Positions 1 through 8,736 are shown, counted from the stretch's first letter. The stretch: 64,000 bases of DNA from Oceanisphaera psychrotolerans (GCF_001870485.1 NZ_MDKE01000022.1:124001-188000); one strand, 5' to 3'. Numbers and translations: made by a program. The notes: generated by a model not told the origin, from the letters alone.

Positions 1-741
1 AACGACCATCACGTTGGAGTACAGGTAGTGTCCGGTGAGGGCAACGTGGCTGCCCAGCTCGACGAAGCCGCCCTTGATCATCCAGTCGAAGGGAAGCTCG
101 ATCGCATCCACGACCCCGGTTTTCATGGCCGCATTCGCTTCAGGAAACGCCAGGGGCACCGGGTTGGCACCCATGCCTTGCCAAAGATCGTTGTACAAGG
201 GCACTCCGGCCGGAACCCGAATCTTGATGCCGGCCAGATCGCCCGGCTTTACTGCCGCCCGCTTCATCAGGGCATGGCGCGTGCCCTGCTGCCAGTTTGA
301 GGCGATAACGCTGATCCCGGTGCTGTTCCTGTATTCATCCCACAGCGCCTGACCGATGGCTCCGCTCAGCACTCGGCTCATGTGATCCCGGTCTTTCCAC
401 AGGTAATACATGTTGAGAATATCCAGTTTCTTGAGCTTTCCGCTCATCACCGGCGTGCCGATATTGGCCGCCTGAATGGTGCCGAGGGCCACCTGGTCCT
501 GCAGTTCGATTTCCCCGCCCAACTGGCCGCCGGGAAACACCTTGACGCTGATTTTGCCATCAGAGTTTTTTTCCACTTCCTGGGCGAAGCTTTGTGCGGC
601 CACCTCGACCGGATGCCCGACCGGTGCAATGAGACCGAGCTTCATGGAGTAGTCGGCGGCCATGGCCAAAGGCGTGATGGCAAACGATGCCAGCACCGCG
701 ACAATATTTCGTTTTACACGCTTTCCCATTTTCTTATTCAT
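1..741 (-). CDS. TRAP transporter solute-binding protein, DctP family (3' end outside window)
   Basis: Periplasmic substrate-binding subunit of a TRAP carrier. The frame is open from an ATG at 741 to the window edge (247 codons), so the C-terminus is missing. A GAGGGAG ribosome site precedes the start. Residues 1-25 form a Sec signal peptide (basic MNKKMGKR, then a hydrophobic stretch ending AMA). The mature part shows family hallmarks: GHPVEVAAQSFAQEVE near the N-terminus, FPGGQLGGE, and later IRVP and NPVPLAFPEANAAM. The membrane subunits presumably lie beyond position 1. It is divergent from the GntR regulator at 1127, with operator-like repeats between them. The substrate cannot be told from sequence; an organic acid is typical of the family. 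Confidence 0.88.
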   Translation of the reverse strand, partial: MNKKMGKRVKRNIVAVLASFAITPLAMAADYSMKLGLIAPVGHPVEVAAQSFAQEVEKNSDGKISVKVFPGGQLGGEIELQDQVALGTIQAANIGTPVMSGKLKKLDILNMYYLWKDRDHMSRVLSGAIGQALWDEYRNSTGISVIASNWQQGTRHALMKRAAVKPGDLAGIKIRVPAGVPLYNDLWQGMGANPVPLAFPEANAAMKTGVVDAIELPFDWMIKGGFVELGSHVALTGHYLYSNVMVV

Positions 742-1126
742 TTTTCACTCCCTCGTATTAAGCATGATATCGACCCACTTCCCGCTCGGCACCACAAGGC
801 CCGATACGCCGAAAAGGGCGAAGCTGTTGAAAGCACGAACCGGCAGCTGGCAAATCAAAGGGTTGCTCCACATCACTGCACCTGCCCTTCTGACAAATGG
901 ATATTTGTCCGCACAAATTGACAGTGGTCAAGCTAACACCGGATACATTATTTGTCCACACATATTTAACAATCACCTTACCTTGCCAGAAGGCCTCCGA
1001 TCGGGAAGTCACCGGCGCGGGCGACGTATCGGCGTGTTCCAAGGGGGGAGAGTTTGTAAGGACATATTTTTATACGCACCAATCTGAGGTAAAATCCCGG
1101 TTAAATTTTTTTTGAGATCGAACCCC
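742..1126. promoter_or_regulatory. Divergent promoter region with three operator-like repeats
   Basis: No gene seen in this 385-base gap. A perfect inverted repeat ATTTGT-CCGC-ACAAAT lies at 903-918. A close copy, ATTTGTCCACACATAT, is at 950-965, and a weaker inverted-type copy (TTTGTAAGGACATAT) is near 1053-1067. TTGT-N4-ACAA is the shape expected for HutC-subfamily GntR operators, so the adjacent regulator probably binds here and controls both itself and the TRAP genes. The binding is inferred. Confidence 0.5.
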
Positions 1127-1855
1127 ATGAGCAAGGCTGCACCTCGCTATATAGAAATCGCGGAAAAACTGGAGGGCGATGTTCAAAAAGGCCTGTACCC
1201 GGTTGGTGATCTGCTGCCAACAGAGGCGCAGCTTTGCAAAACCTATGAGATCAGCCGGTTTACCGCACGCAACGCCCTGGCCGTACTCGAAGATAAAGGG
1301 CTGATTCAACGTACCCAGGGGCGGGGGAGTGTGGTGGTGTCGCTACAGACCTCGATGTTTAAGGACACCTGGTCTTCCATCGACGAACTGCTTGCCCACG
1401 CCGGAACCGTGCATACGGTGTTTGAGTCTGTGGACGAGGTGGTGGTTGACGACGCGATGGCGGCCAAGCTGGGCTTTGCCGTCGGTGAGGCGTTGATTGA
1501 AATTGACGGACTTCGCTATCAGAATGAAGGCGGTGAAGCTTTTCCCATCTGCACCATTAAAATATGGATTCCCTCCCAGTTCAAATCAGTGGTCGATAAT
1601 CTTTCTCAGTTGAAAGGCTCGGTGGCTTATCTTCTGGAAAAGCAGTTTGGAAAGCAATCAACTCAGGTCGATCAGGCTATTTCTGCATGTATCATGGACC
1701 AAACCATAGCCAGCCGGCTGGAAGCCAAAGAAGGAGAGGCCGCGTTACACCTGGTGAGAAGATTTATCGACGAGAAAAATGCAATATTTGAGGTGAGTGA
1801 ATCCGTGTTGCCAGCAAAACGGTTTACCTACAATATGCGTTTAAGGCGAAACTGA
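1127..1855 (+). CDS. GntR-family regulator with UTRA domain (HutC subfamily)
   Basis: DNA-binding repressor of 242 residues. Residues 5-70 hold the GntR winged helix (PRYIEIAEKLEGDVQ, LLPTEAQLCKTYEISRFTARNAL, GLIQRTQGRGSVV). Residues from about 90 to the end form the UTRA effector domain, with FEVSESVLPAKRFTYNMRL closing it. The ATG at 1127 is preferred to the in-frame TTG at 1112 because the GntR fold begins directly after it. It is divergent from the TRAP binding protein, so it most likely senses the TRAP substrate or a breakdown product. Confidence 0.88.
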   Translation: MSKAAPRYIEIAEKLEGDVQKGLYPVGDLLPTEAQLCKTYEISRFTARNALAVLEDKGLIQRTQGRGSVVVSLQTSMFKDTWSSIDELLAHAGTVHTVFESVDEVVVDDAMAAKLGFAVGEALIEIDGLRYQNEGGEAFPICTIKIWIPSQFKSVVDNLSQLKGSVAYLLEKQFGKQSTQVDQAISACIMDQTIASRLEAKEGEAALHLVRRFIDEKNAIFEVSESVLPAKRFTYNMRLRRN

Positions 1856-2012
1856 GTAAAGGCTGATACGTTTTTCGCCTTGGTATGCTTTCCATTCTTA
1901 TTGATAACACCAAAACCGAGAAATGCTTGTTCCATCCCAGCATTTCCGGCCGTCCAAGACGGTCTGTGGTGGGGCGTCTCACCTATGATGGGGTTACGAC
2001 GAGTCTGTGTAT

Positions 2013-2048
2013 TGTTCCTGACCCTGCGGTACAATCAGGAACAGTTTT
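2013..2048 (+). terminator. Possible terminator after the GntR gene
   Basis: A 9-bp perfect inverted repeat (TGTTCCTGA / TCAGGAACA) with a 13-base loop is followed by GTTTT. It lies between the convergent GntR and LysR genes. The long loop and short T run make it weak. Confidence 0.35.
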
Positions 2049-2091
2049 CATGATGTTTCAGCTAATTAATATTAAGGTAACCACTGGTTTT

Positions 2092-2973
2092 TCATTGCTC
2101 TTGTTTATAATTTGATGTTATCCATTCGATAAACGTCTTGTCCTTTTCAGATATGCAGTAATTATTGGGTTCCAGAAGGAAGAAATTTTCCCGACTCTTT
2201 ACATCACCATACTCAAGCTTGATCAAACTACCATCTTTAATAAAGTTATCGACCAGTGAGTTGATCCCCAATGTAATATAATCTCCTTCAGCCGAAGCTT
2301 TGTAGGCTAACAGGTTGCTCTCAACATAAAGGCTGCTTGGTTTGATATCTGAACGAATTCCCTGCTCGAGAAACCATTCTGCCCAACCAGTCTTGTTACC
2401 CATCACCGAAATAAGAGGATAATCAAGAATGTCTTCGGGTTTGTTTATTTTTTCTTTAAGTGATGGAGAACAAACCGGAAACACACGGTCATTTGTCAAT
2501 TGATGACATTTCAAATCACTCCAGGAGCCATCCCCATACCTAATTTCTATTTCGCTACCCACATCCCGGAAATCGGATAACCACAGCATGGTATATATCT
2601 CGACACTGACCCCCGGATGGCGTTTGTGAAAGTCGGATATATTTCTGGATAGCCAAACATCAACGAAAGAATAGTTTGATTTTATGGTGATGGTATTCTT
2701 GTGCTCAAACCCAAATAACTGTTCGGTTGCAAGAGATATTCTATCTAAAGAAATCTTTATGATGTTGAAATAGTGTTTTCCTACATCAGTGAGTACTATC
2801 CCCTTCTTTCCTCGTATGATAAGGCGACTGCCCAGATAATCTTCCAGCGACTTTAATTGCTGGCTGACAGCCGACTGGGATACATTGAGCCTTTCAGATG
2901 CTTCTGTTATTGATCCTGACTCGACAATAACCTTGAAAACAAACAGCCAATTATGCGGTGGTGGTCTTTTCAT
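2092..2973 (-). CDS. LysR-family regulator
   Basis: 293-residue regulator. The N-terminal helix-turn-helix is clear (GSITEASERLNVSQSAVSQQ, then LKSLEDYLGSRL). The rest is a periplasmic-binding-protein-like effector domain resembling the GcvA branch (VDVWLSRNISDFHKRHPGVSVEIYT, then VFPVCSPSL). It is AT-rich, like the BCCT and lactonase genes upstream on the same strand, and probably regulates them. An unusual 11-bp inverted repeat lies just upstream. Confidence 0.9.
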   Translation of the reverse strand: MKRPPPHNWLFVFKVIVESGSITEASERLNVSQSAVSQQLKSLEDYLGSRLIIRGKKGIVLTDVGKHYFNIIKISLDRISLATEQLFGFEHKNTITIKSNYSFVDVWLSRNISDFHKRHPGVSVEIYTMLWLSDFRDVGSEIEIRYGDGSWSDLKCHQLTNDRVFPVCSPSLKEKINKPEDILDYPLISVMGNKTGWAEWFLEQGIRSDIKPSSLYVESNLLAYKASAEGDYITLGINSLVDNFIKDGSLIKLEYGDVKSRENFFLLEPNNYCISEKDKTFIEWITSNYKQEQ

Positions 2974-2998
2974 GTTATATCTCCAGTGGCAGCTGCTT

Positions 2999-3037
2999 GA
3001 GATAATCAGGGAGGCCGTATAACACTCTGATTATCTC
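2999..3037. promoter_or_regulatory. Perfect 11-bp inverted repeat upstream of the LysR gene
   Basis: GAGATAATCAG at 2999-3009 is matched exactly by CTGATTATCTC at 3027-3037, with 17 bases between. It starts 26 bases upstream of the LysR start codon and is not followed by a T run in either direction. An operator is therefore more likely than a terminator. Confidence 0.5.
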
Positions 3038-3140
3038 AATGCCTCATGTGTCAAGTATAGCCTGATTTATACCACATTGAACTGTGTTAAAAAAGTTAAT
3101 GTGCCATTAGTATCTGAATTGGCTCTGTTTATAGTTGTAA

Positions 3141-3169
3141 AAAAATCCTCGCAAAAAGCGAGGATTTTT
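3141..3169 (-). terminator. Terminator downstream of the CaiT-like BCCT gene
   Basis: A 12-bp perfect stem (AAAAATCCTCGC / GCGAGGATTTTT) with an A5 loop. A and T runs on the two flanks let it work in both directions; it lies 28 bases past the BCCT stop codon. Confidence 0.85.
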
Positions 3170-3196
3170 ATGGGTTGCAAAACCAGTCAATGCGGG

Positions 3197-4834
3197 TTAT
3201 TGCACGGCCTGCTGTTGTTTTGCTGTTATCACTTCCTCAGACGGTATTGTTGTCTTGTTAGCTTCCTCGACGACAAGCTCGAGTTTATGCATGGCCTGAA
3301 TTTCCGTTACAAGGAGATGCGAGTAATCTGCATGCATGTAACCAATGGTTTTATACAACATAAAGGAAGTAAGCAGCATTATCGGCAGTGCAAAGATGAG
3401 AATTGCCGATTGCATTGACTGCACTGGAGCATCAACAATGATAAAAATGGTCGGCAATGCCACAATCACCAGGCACCAGAACATTTTCAGCAAGGTGGAC
3501 GGGTTGTTGTTCTCATCCAGTTTCTTCTGCGTGTTACAGGCAACGGTGAAAACGGAGCCATCCAGAGTCGTCACCAACAGCAGAAACGTGGAGATAATAA
3601 ACACCACCAGCATGACGGAAGAAAGTGGTAACGTATTGAGTGCCTGGACAATTGCTTCGCTTGCCTGACCATCGGATACCATCTTACTGATGTTAACCTT
3701 TCCATCGAGCTCCGTTTCCATCATGAATGAACTCACAATGGAGAAAAGAGCTACTACACCAGCAGTACCGCCACCAATCATGCACACTACCACTTCACGG
3801 ATGGTCCGGCCTTTTGATACCTTGGTAACGAAGACACACATCAGCGGGATGAAGATCATCCAGTACGCCCAGAAATAGGCCGTCCAGGACTGAGGAAATT
3901 TGGCTTGGTTGATCGCATCAGTATATAGGCTCATCATGATGAAATTTTGTGCCCAAAGAGCAATGGATGAGCTCGTGTTTTCAATGATGAATTGGGTCGG
4001 TCCCAGAAACAGGATGCACAGAACCAGGGCAATAACAAAGTAGGTGCCATAATTGCTTATTTTTTGCATGCCTTTCTCGATGCCAAAGAAAGAGCTGGTA
4101 AGCAATATTGCAGCAACAATGCCAAGCATTAATACTTTCATGAACAGGGTGTTTTCAACACCAAAAAGCAATGATGCTGCGGCAGAAGCGATGGGGACCC
4201 CAAGCGACAGTACGATGATCAACCCAAATGTCAGTGCAATTGGATATGTGATATCGATCACCCGGCCAATAATTCTGGCTGTTGTTGGGTTCTTGATCAT
4301 TGCCTTGACCACATTGCTGATCTTGAGTGAGCGGTTCTTCCTGATATAGAAAGAATACATCACAGGAATCGCTGTGATGCAGTAGATGGTCCAGCCAATA
4401 ACTCCCCAATGATGAAGACTGTAAGTTACTGCCCATTCGATAGCAGTAACCGAACTTGCTTCAATGGTAAATGGCGGCGTCTTGATATAGTAGGACCATT
4501 CCAGGAAGGCCCAGTAGATTGTTCCGGAGCCAAATCCAGCCATCGCCATCATGGCGATATAGGAAAAGGTGGAGAAGTCAGGCCTCTCGTTTCCCATACG
4601 GATGTGACCATATTTACTGAATGTAAAAAAGCCAGCTAGGATAACGAGTCCAAAAGAAAACCAGAGAATTGGTGTGCCGAAATTATATGCTATCAAGGTG
4701 AATATGTCACCGGCCAGCTTGATAGCCTGTTCAGGGCTGGTTAAAAAATACATTGATATTGATGACACAATAACCAACGAGGAAATGATAGTAGATCTAT
4801 CAAAGTTATTTATTCCCTTCATACTTATCATCAT
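3197..4834 (-). CDS. BCCT-family carrier, CaiT-like
   Basis: Twelve-helix betaine/carnitine/choline carrier of 545 residues in the inner membrane. The ATG at 4834 is preferred to the one at 4867 because AGGAAA precedes it. The BCCT signature is present about residue 330 (SWTAYFWAYW), followed by KVSKGRTIRE. Instead of the GMGIG stretch of sodium-coupled members it has AGFGSGTIYW, then YYIKTPPF, which resembles E. coli CaiT (YYISTPPF). That suggests exchange or sodium-independent transport of carnitine, butyrobetaine or a similar compound. It is AT-rich and lies downstream of the lactonase and NIF3-like genes. Family call firm, substrate inferred. Confidence 0.88.
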   Translation of the reverse strand: MMISMKGINNFDRSTIISSLVIVSSISMYFLTSPEQAIKLAGDIFTLIAYNFGTPILWFSFGLVILAGFFTFSKYGHIRMGNERPDFSTFSYIAMMAMAGFGSGTIYWAFLEWSYYIKTPPFTIEASSVTAIEWAVTYSLHHWGVIGWTIYCITAIPVMYSFYIRKNRSLKISNVVKAMIKNPTTARIIGRVIDITYPIALTFGLIIVLSLGVPIASAAASLLFGVENTLFMKVLMLGIVAAILLTSSFFGIEKGMQKISNYGTYFVIALVLCILFLGPTQFIIENTSSSIALWAQNFIMMSLYTDAINQAKFPQSWTAYFWAYWMIFIPLMCVFVTKVSKGRTIREVVVCMIGGGTAGVVALFSIVSSFMMETELDGKVNISKMVSDGQASEAIVQALNTLPLSSVMLVVFIISTFLLLVTTLDGSVFTVACNTQKKLDENNNPSTLLKMFWCLVIVALPTIFIIVDAPVQSMQSAILIFALPIMLLTSFMLYKTIGYMHADYSHLLVTEIQAMHKLELVVEEANKTTIPSEEVITAKQQQAVQ

Positions 4835-5136
4835 ATTTTTCCTGTGATTAGTAAGTAACGTCCACATTGTTGCAGGCCAGTTCAGTTGCTAATTAAAGGC
4901 AGTGCTATGCATATTTAACAGTACAATGACCTATCACACTGTCGATGTGATGTAGGTCTGTTTATATACTTGGGATTAATTCGCCAGAGTATACGAAAAA
5001 ATTACTTTCCTATGCGTGTTTAATTTTTAGCGTACAGATCGGGGCTTATATATTATATATGATCAATAGTCGGCGATGACTGTAAGCTAATACTACCTTT
5101 AAGTTGGCAGCTGATCGCATACTGTTGCATTATTGA
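4835..5136. promoter_or_regulatory. AT-rich upstream region of the CaiT-like BCCT gene
   Basis: About 300 bases without a credible gene. The stretch is AT-rich (for example TATATATTATATATGATCA near 5047-5065) and must carry the promoter for the BCCT gene. No specific site could be assigned with confidence. Confidence 0.3.
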
Positions 5137-5166
5137 TGAGCCCAACTCGATATCGAGTTGGGCTCA
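5137..5166 (-). terminator. 30-bp perfect palindrome, probable terminator of the NIF3-like gene
   Basis: Left arm TGAGCCCAACTCGAT, right arm its exact reverse complement, with no spacer; the two middle bases would form the turn. It starts 3 bases past the stop codon of the NIF3-like gene. T runs on both sides are weak, so a dyad bound by a protein is an alternative. Confidence 0.55.
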
Positions 5167-5169
5167 AAT

Positions 5170-5532
5170 TTATATAACGCCGTTCTTTCTTGTTTCTACT
5201 GATTCGAATATAGATATGACCGGCTCGTCCCATGGATGGCTTTCGAAAATCATCTCGACAACTTTCGACAGCAGCTCTTTATCCCTCGGGATTGAAAATT
5301 CGATCTGAATAGAGCCAATGAAAAAGGGTTCGCCGATCGATCCTCCCCAGGTATCCGACCCTTCGCGAGGTGTACATCTTTCTACACCGGGATGGGAGCA
5401 CCACGAAACACCATCATAATTACCGTATTTAAGGTTTGTTACCCGTTGAACGGCATTCAGCACCTTCTCTACACACTCTTCGATGACATAAACCTTGATC
5501 CGGAATGTCTCAACAAACATAATCTGGCTCAT
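5170..5532 (-). CDS. Small NIF3/YqfO-domain-like protein
   Basis: 120 residues, starting at the ATG at 5532 behind AAGGAAG. It resembles the PII/CutA-like inserted domain of NIF3 proteins (YqfO): LKYGNYDGVSWCSHPGVE, TPREGSDTWGG and a C-terminal ESHPWDEPVISIFE match the GKIGNYD, F-P-EGS and HPYEEP motifs of that domain. The dinuclear-metal NIF3 body is absent, so this is the free-standing form. It begins 13 bases after the lactonase stop codon and is surely co-transcribed. Role unknown; a small trimeric metal- or ligand-sensing protein is possible. Confidence 0.7.
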   Translation of the reverse strand: MSQIMFVETFRIKVYVIEECVEKVLNAVQRVTNLKYGNYDGVSWCSHPGVERCTPREGSDTWGGSIGEPFFIGSIQIEFSIPRDKELLSKVVEMIFESHPWDEPVISIFESVETRKNGVI

Positions 5533-5545
5533 TTTTACTCTTCCT

Positions 5546-6403
5546 TTATTCGTAATAACCATCGGTTGATTTGATAAGAGTGTTGAACTGATCACCGTCA
5601 TGTCCGAACCAGACTTTTGAATCGGTCTTGTGGGACAGTGTCTTTATTTTTTCAATTGTTTTCATATAACCAATCGAATCATAAATGGTGGCAGGGAGCC
5701 GGGCAGGGGGACCATAGTTTTCTGCGGAATAAACGGCATCAGACGCAAGAATCAAGCCGCCATGATCGGGAAGATCAATGTGCAATCCGAGCATGCCAAA
5801 GGAATGGCCGCTACCCAGATTCAGGATTTTAATCCCGTCGAGCAAGTCCAGATCACCTTCATCACCTTTCACCACGCGCCAGGTCAGGTCGTTTTTAATC
5901 CATGCATCGATATCATCCCAGATGAAACCATCAGCACTTTTGTTTTGTGCATAGTTTGACAGCGCTGCGTTAAACTCGTTTTGATGCACGATGATTTTTG
6001 CGTTGGTGAAAAGCTCTAAACACCCGGAGTGATCAAGGTGCAGGTGAGAAACCACCACATAGTCGATATCGCGCGGATCAAAGCCGATTTCTTCCAGGCG
6101 GCTATGCAAATGGCAGTCTTGACCATTTACTTCAGCCGTGAAGTGAAGAATTTTTTGAAGCTCTTGTGGCCAGCGGCCGTTTTCGCCCATGCCATTGGGG
6201 CTGCAGGCAGTGTCAAACAAGACCTTTCCATCCGGATGATCGATCAACACCGTGTATATGGGAAACTCGATCATTTCGGCCGGTTTGTTCGGCTCGTCAA
6301 TGGTCGCCGGATTGTGCATGCTGACCATGAAGTTCTTGTCCATCGTCATACGCCCATTATCCATAACATAGACTTTGGGAGTCTTTTTAATGATATTTGA
6401 CAT
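5546..6403 (-). CDS. N-acyl homoserine lactonase-family metallo-hydrolase (AttM/BlcC-like)
   Basis: 285-residue metallo-beta-lactamase-fold hydrolase. The ATG at 6403 sits behind AAGGA. The di-zinc motif SHLHLDHSGCLE is present, with later ligands H (GSGHSFGMLGLH), D (ASDAVYS) and H (WFGHD). FPIYTVLIDHPDGKVLFDTACSPNG is typical of the AHL/gamma-butyrolactone lactonase group. The enzyme should open a lactone ring or a similar ester. Close linkage to a CaiT-like carrier raises the possibility that it acts on a lactone of a betaine catabolite (for example carnitine lactone) and not on a quorum signal. Family firm, substrate inferred. Confidence 0.83.
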   Translation of the reverse strand: MSNIIKKTPKVYVMDNGRMTMDKNFMVSMHNPATIDEPNKPAEMIEFPIYTVLIDHPDGKVLFDTACSPNGMGENGRWPQELQKILHFTAEVNGQDCHLHSRLEEIGFDPRDIDYVVVSHLHLDHSGCLELFTNAKIIVHQNEFNAALSNYAQNKSADGFIWDDIDAWIKNDLTWRVVKGDEGDLDLLDGIKILNLGSGHSFGMLGLHIDLPDHGGLILASDAVYSAENYGPPARLPATIYDSIGYMKTIEKIKTLSHKTDSKVWFGHDGDQFNTLIKSTDGYYE

Positions 6404-7052
6404 AATCAATCCTTTTGTTCGGGTCTTGTTTCGCGGTTGTATCTTCTGCGGAGTTCATGTTGACAAATTCGTAACAAAAACAAAATTCGTATTCTTCATG
6501 TTAACCAGAAGACATCCTTATGTAATGAATCGGTCACGCCCTTCTGTTGGGGTCATATGTATCCATGTGGTCTGAACCGCGCCGACAGTACCTCGTCGCC
6601 AGCCATCTTGCGCTGGCTGGCGGGGAGCAAGGAAACTCTGGCTATCTGTTCAACGACGTGGTGCATGATCTGGTGTTCGAAATATGACCGCTTTATCCAG
6701 ATTCAGGCATTGACCGGGAGGAGGCTGACCCGGTGAGTGCACCGGCTCAGGTGGCGGTATTTACCTGAGCCGGAGTGACTTCGATGGGGATGCCGAGGTG
6801 CCCCTGACAGATCACTGCCTGTCATGTCGTATTGGGGACAGTCGGTGGCCGGCAGGACGTACAGACATAAAACGGTGTCGTATCGGGCACATTCCATTCC
6901 GGATTTAGCTGTTGTTATAGCGGTTGGTTTTTGCTCACCACGACGGCCCGCTGCCGTGATGGGCAAAATCTGCACCGGCCAGCGGCGGGCCTTCAGGACC
7001 TTAGGTCCCCGTTGCCGTTAGATGTTTATTAACCCGACGGAGATCTTGTCCT
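6404..7052. other. 650-base gap, no convincing gene
   Basis: The composition changes here from AT-rich (left) to GC-rich (right). A hairpin CGCCAGCC / GGCTGGCG lies at 6597-6622. A 40-codon open frame (6565-6687) overlaps it and has no homology that I can recognise. The promoter of the BCCT gene at 7053 must lie near the right end. A GGAG ribosome site is seen about 12 bases before its start. Confidence 0.4.
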
Positions 7053-8657
7053 ATGTTAGGCAAAGATGGACTTTTGAAAGGAATGAGCCCGGCGGCGACG
7101 ATCAGTTCCATGATTATCGTTACCCTGTTTGTGGTGAGCGGGGCCTTCTTCCCCGATGCCGCTGCCACCCTGTTTGATGGCGTATCGGGATATCTCATCA
7201 ACAACTTCAAATGGTATTACATTGCCATTCTGGCGTTGATGCTGGTGTTCTGTGTGGTACTGGCCTTCAGTCGTTTTGGCACTTTGCGCCTGGGAGCCGA
7301 TGACTCCCGCCCGGAATACAGTCTGTTTTCCTGGTTTGCCATGCTGTTCAGTGCCGGCATGGGCATTGGCCTGGTGTTCTGGTCGATTGCCGAACCCATT
7401 TATCATTTTCAGAGTAACCCCTTCATTACCGAAGGCATGACGCCGGAAGCCGCCGAAGTCGCCATGCGACTGACCTTCTTCCACTGGGGCCTGCACCCCT
7501 GGGCCATTTATGTGGTGGTGGGCCTGTCTCTGGCTTATTTTTCCTACCGTAAAGGATTGCCGCTGACCATCCGCTCCGCGCTTTATCCGCTGATTGGCAA
7601 ACGCATGTATGGCTGGATGGGGCACACCGTGGATACCCTGGCGGTATTCGGCACCATCTTCGGCGTGGCGACCTCGCTTGGTCTGGGTGTGGCACAGATC
7701 AATACCGGCCTGAATCATCTGTTCGGCATGGAAATCAGCACCACCAGTCAGCTGATCCTGATCGTGGTGATCTCGCTGGTCGCCACCCTGTCGGTGCTGT
7801 CCGGCCTGGGCCGGGGCGTGAAATGGCTGTCGGTGATCAACATGTGGTTTACCGCCGCCATCCTGCTGTTCCTGCTGTGTTACGGCCCCACCCGTTATCT
7901 GCTGTTGAGCTACGTGCAGGGTATCGGTGACTATCTGACCCATGTGGTGTCTTTGAGCACCTGGACCGATGCCAGCAAGGACAGCCAGTGGCAGTCCTGG
8001 TGGACGGTATTCTACTGGGCCTGGTGGATGTCCTGGTCTCCCTTCGTGGGCATGTTTATCGCCCGTATCTCCAAGGGCCGCACCATCCGCGAGTTTATCT
8101 GCGGCGTACTGCTGGTGCCGACGCTGCTGGGCATGCTCTGGCTGACCATGTTCGGTGGTACTGCCCTGTATCTGGAGCTGACCCATACGGTGACCAATGC
8201 CGCCGGAGAAGCGGTAGCGGCCGTCGGTCAGGCCGGTATCGTCACCGCGGTGGGCGAAAACGTCACCACGGCGCTGTATGCGACCCTGGAACTGCTGGAT
8301 GGTGGTGTCATGGGCACCCTGGCCGCGATATTGTCGACTCTGCTGGTAGCGCTCTATTTCATTACCTCCGCCGACTCCGGCACCCTGGTGGTGACCACCA
8401 TACTGTCGCTGGGCAATGAACATCCGCCGCGCAGTCAGCGGGTGCTGTGGAGTATGGCGGTGGCGGCGGTGGCGGCCATCCTGATGCTCGCCGGCGGCCT
8501 CAAGGCGCTGCAGACCGCGGCCATTATCGCCGCCTTCCCGTTCTCGTTTGTCATGCTGGTGATGATGTGGGGCCTGTACCGCGCCCTGCACGAAGAGGTG
8601 CCGGTGGGGAGCGTTCTCGCCCCGGCTATCGAGGTAAAGACACCACCGGCGTCGTAA
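7053..8657 (+). CDS. BCCT-family carrier, sodium-type
   Basis: Inner-membrane betaine/choline-type carrier of 534 residues with 12 predicted helices. It has the glycine stretch SAGMGIGLVFW (about residues 108-118) of sodium-coupled BetP/OpuD-type members, the signature SWWTVFYWAWWMSW (about 310-325) and ARISKGRTIREF. There is no long C-terminal extension, unlike the BetT-like carrier at 18786. It forms its own transcription unit with two terminators behind it. Likely substrates are glycine betaine, choline, carnitine or DMSP; sequence alone does not decide. Confidence 0.9.
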   Translation: MLGKDGLLKGMSPAATISSMIIVTLFVVSGAFFPDAAATLFDGVSGYLINNFKWYYIAILALMLVFCVVLAFSRFGTLRLGADDSRPEYSLFSWFAMLFSAGMGIGLVFWSIAEPIYHFQSNPFITEGMTPEAAEVAMRLTFFHWGLHPWAIYVVVGLSLAYFSYRKGLPLTIRSALYPLIGKRMYGWMGHTVDTLAVFGTIFGVATSLGLGVAQINTGLNHLFGMEISTTSQLILIVVISLVATLSVLSGLGRGVKWLSVINMWFTAAILLFLLCYGPTRYLLLSYVQGIGDYLTHVVSLSTWTDASKDSQWQSWWTVFYWAWWMSWSPFVGMFIARISKGRTIREFICGVLLVPTLLGMLWLTMFGGTALYLELTHTVTNAAGEAVAAVGQAGIVTAVGENVTTALYATLELLDGGVMGTLAAILSTLLVALYFITSADSGTLVVTTILSLGNEHPPRSQRVLWSMAVAAVAAILMLAGGLKALQTAAIIAAFPFSFVMLVMMWGLYRALHEEVPVGSVLAPAIEVKTPPAS

Positions 8658-8668
8658 CCTGCCGAACC

Positions 8669-8736
8669 GGCGGCCCGTTATCGGGCCGCCTCGTTGCCTC
8701 AATCCGAATATCGAAATGCCCCGTTCCGGGGCATTT
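8669..8736 (+). terminator. Two tandem terminators after the BCCT gene
   Basis: First hairpin 8669-8690: GGCGGCCCG / CGGGCCGCC, loop TTAT. Second hairpin 8714-8736: AAATGCCCCG / CGGGGCATTT, then more T. They separate the BCCT gene from the convergent thiolase gene. Confidence 0.8.

Noticed and set aside
4932-4950. TCACA...TGTGA pair in the BCCT upstream region considered as a CRP site
   Set aside because: The half-sites are in the reverse order from the CRP consensus (TGTGA-N6-TCACA).
6565-6687. 40-codon open frame (starts MWSEPRRQYLVASHL)
   Set aside because: No ribosome site, no homology recognised, and it overlaps a hairpin. It may be a gene remnant, but I cannot support it.
7056-8702. 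Long open frame antisense to the BCCT gene
   Set aside because: Low-complexity His/Gln/Arg/Gly-rich translation typical of a shadow of a GC-rich gene; the sense frame is a clear BCCT carrier.
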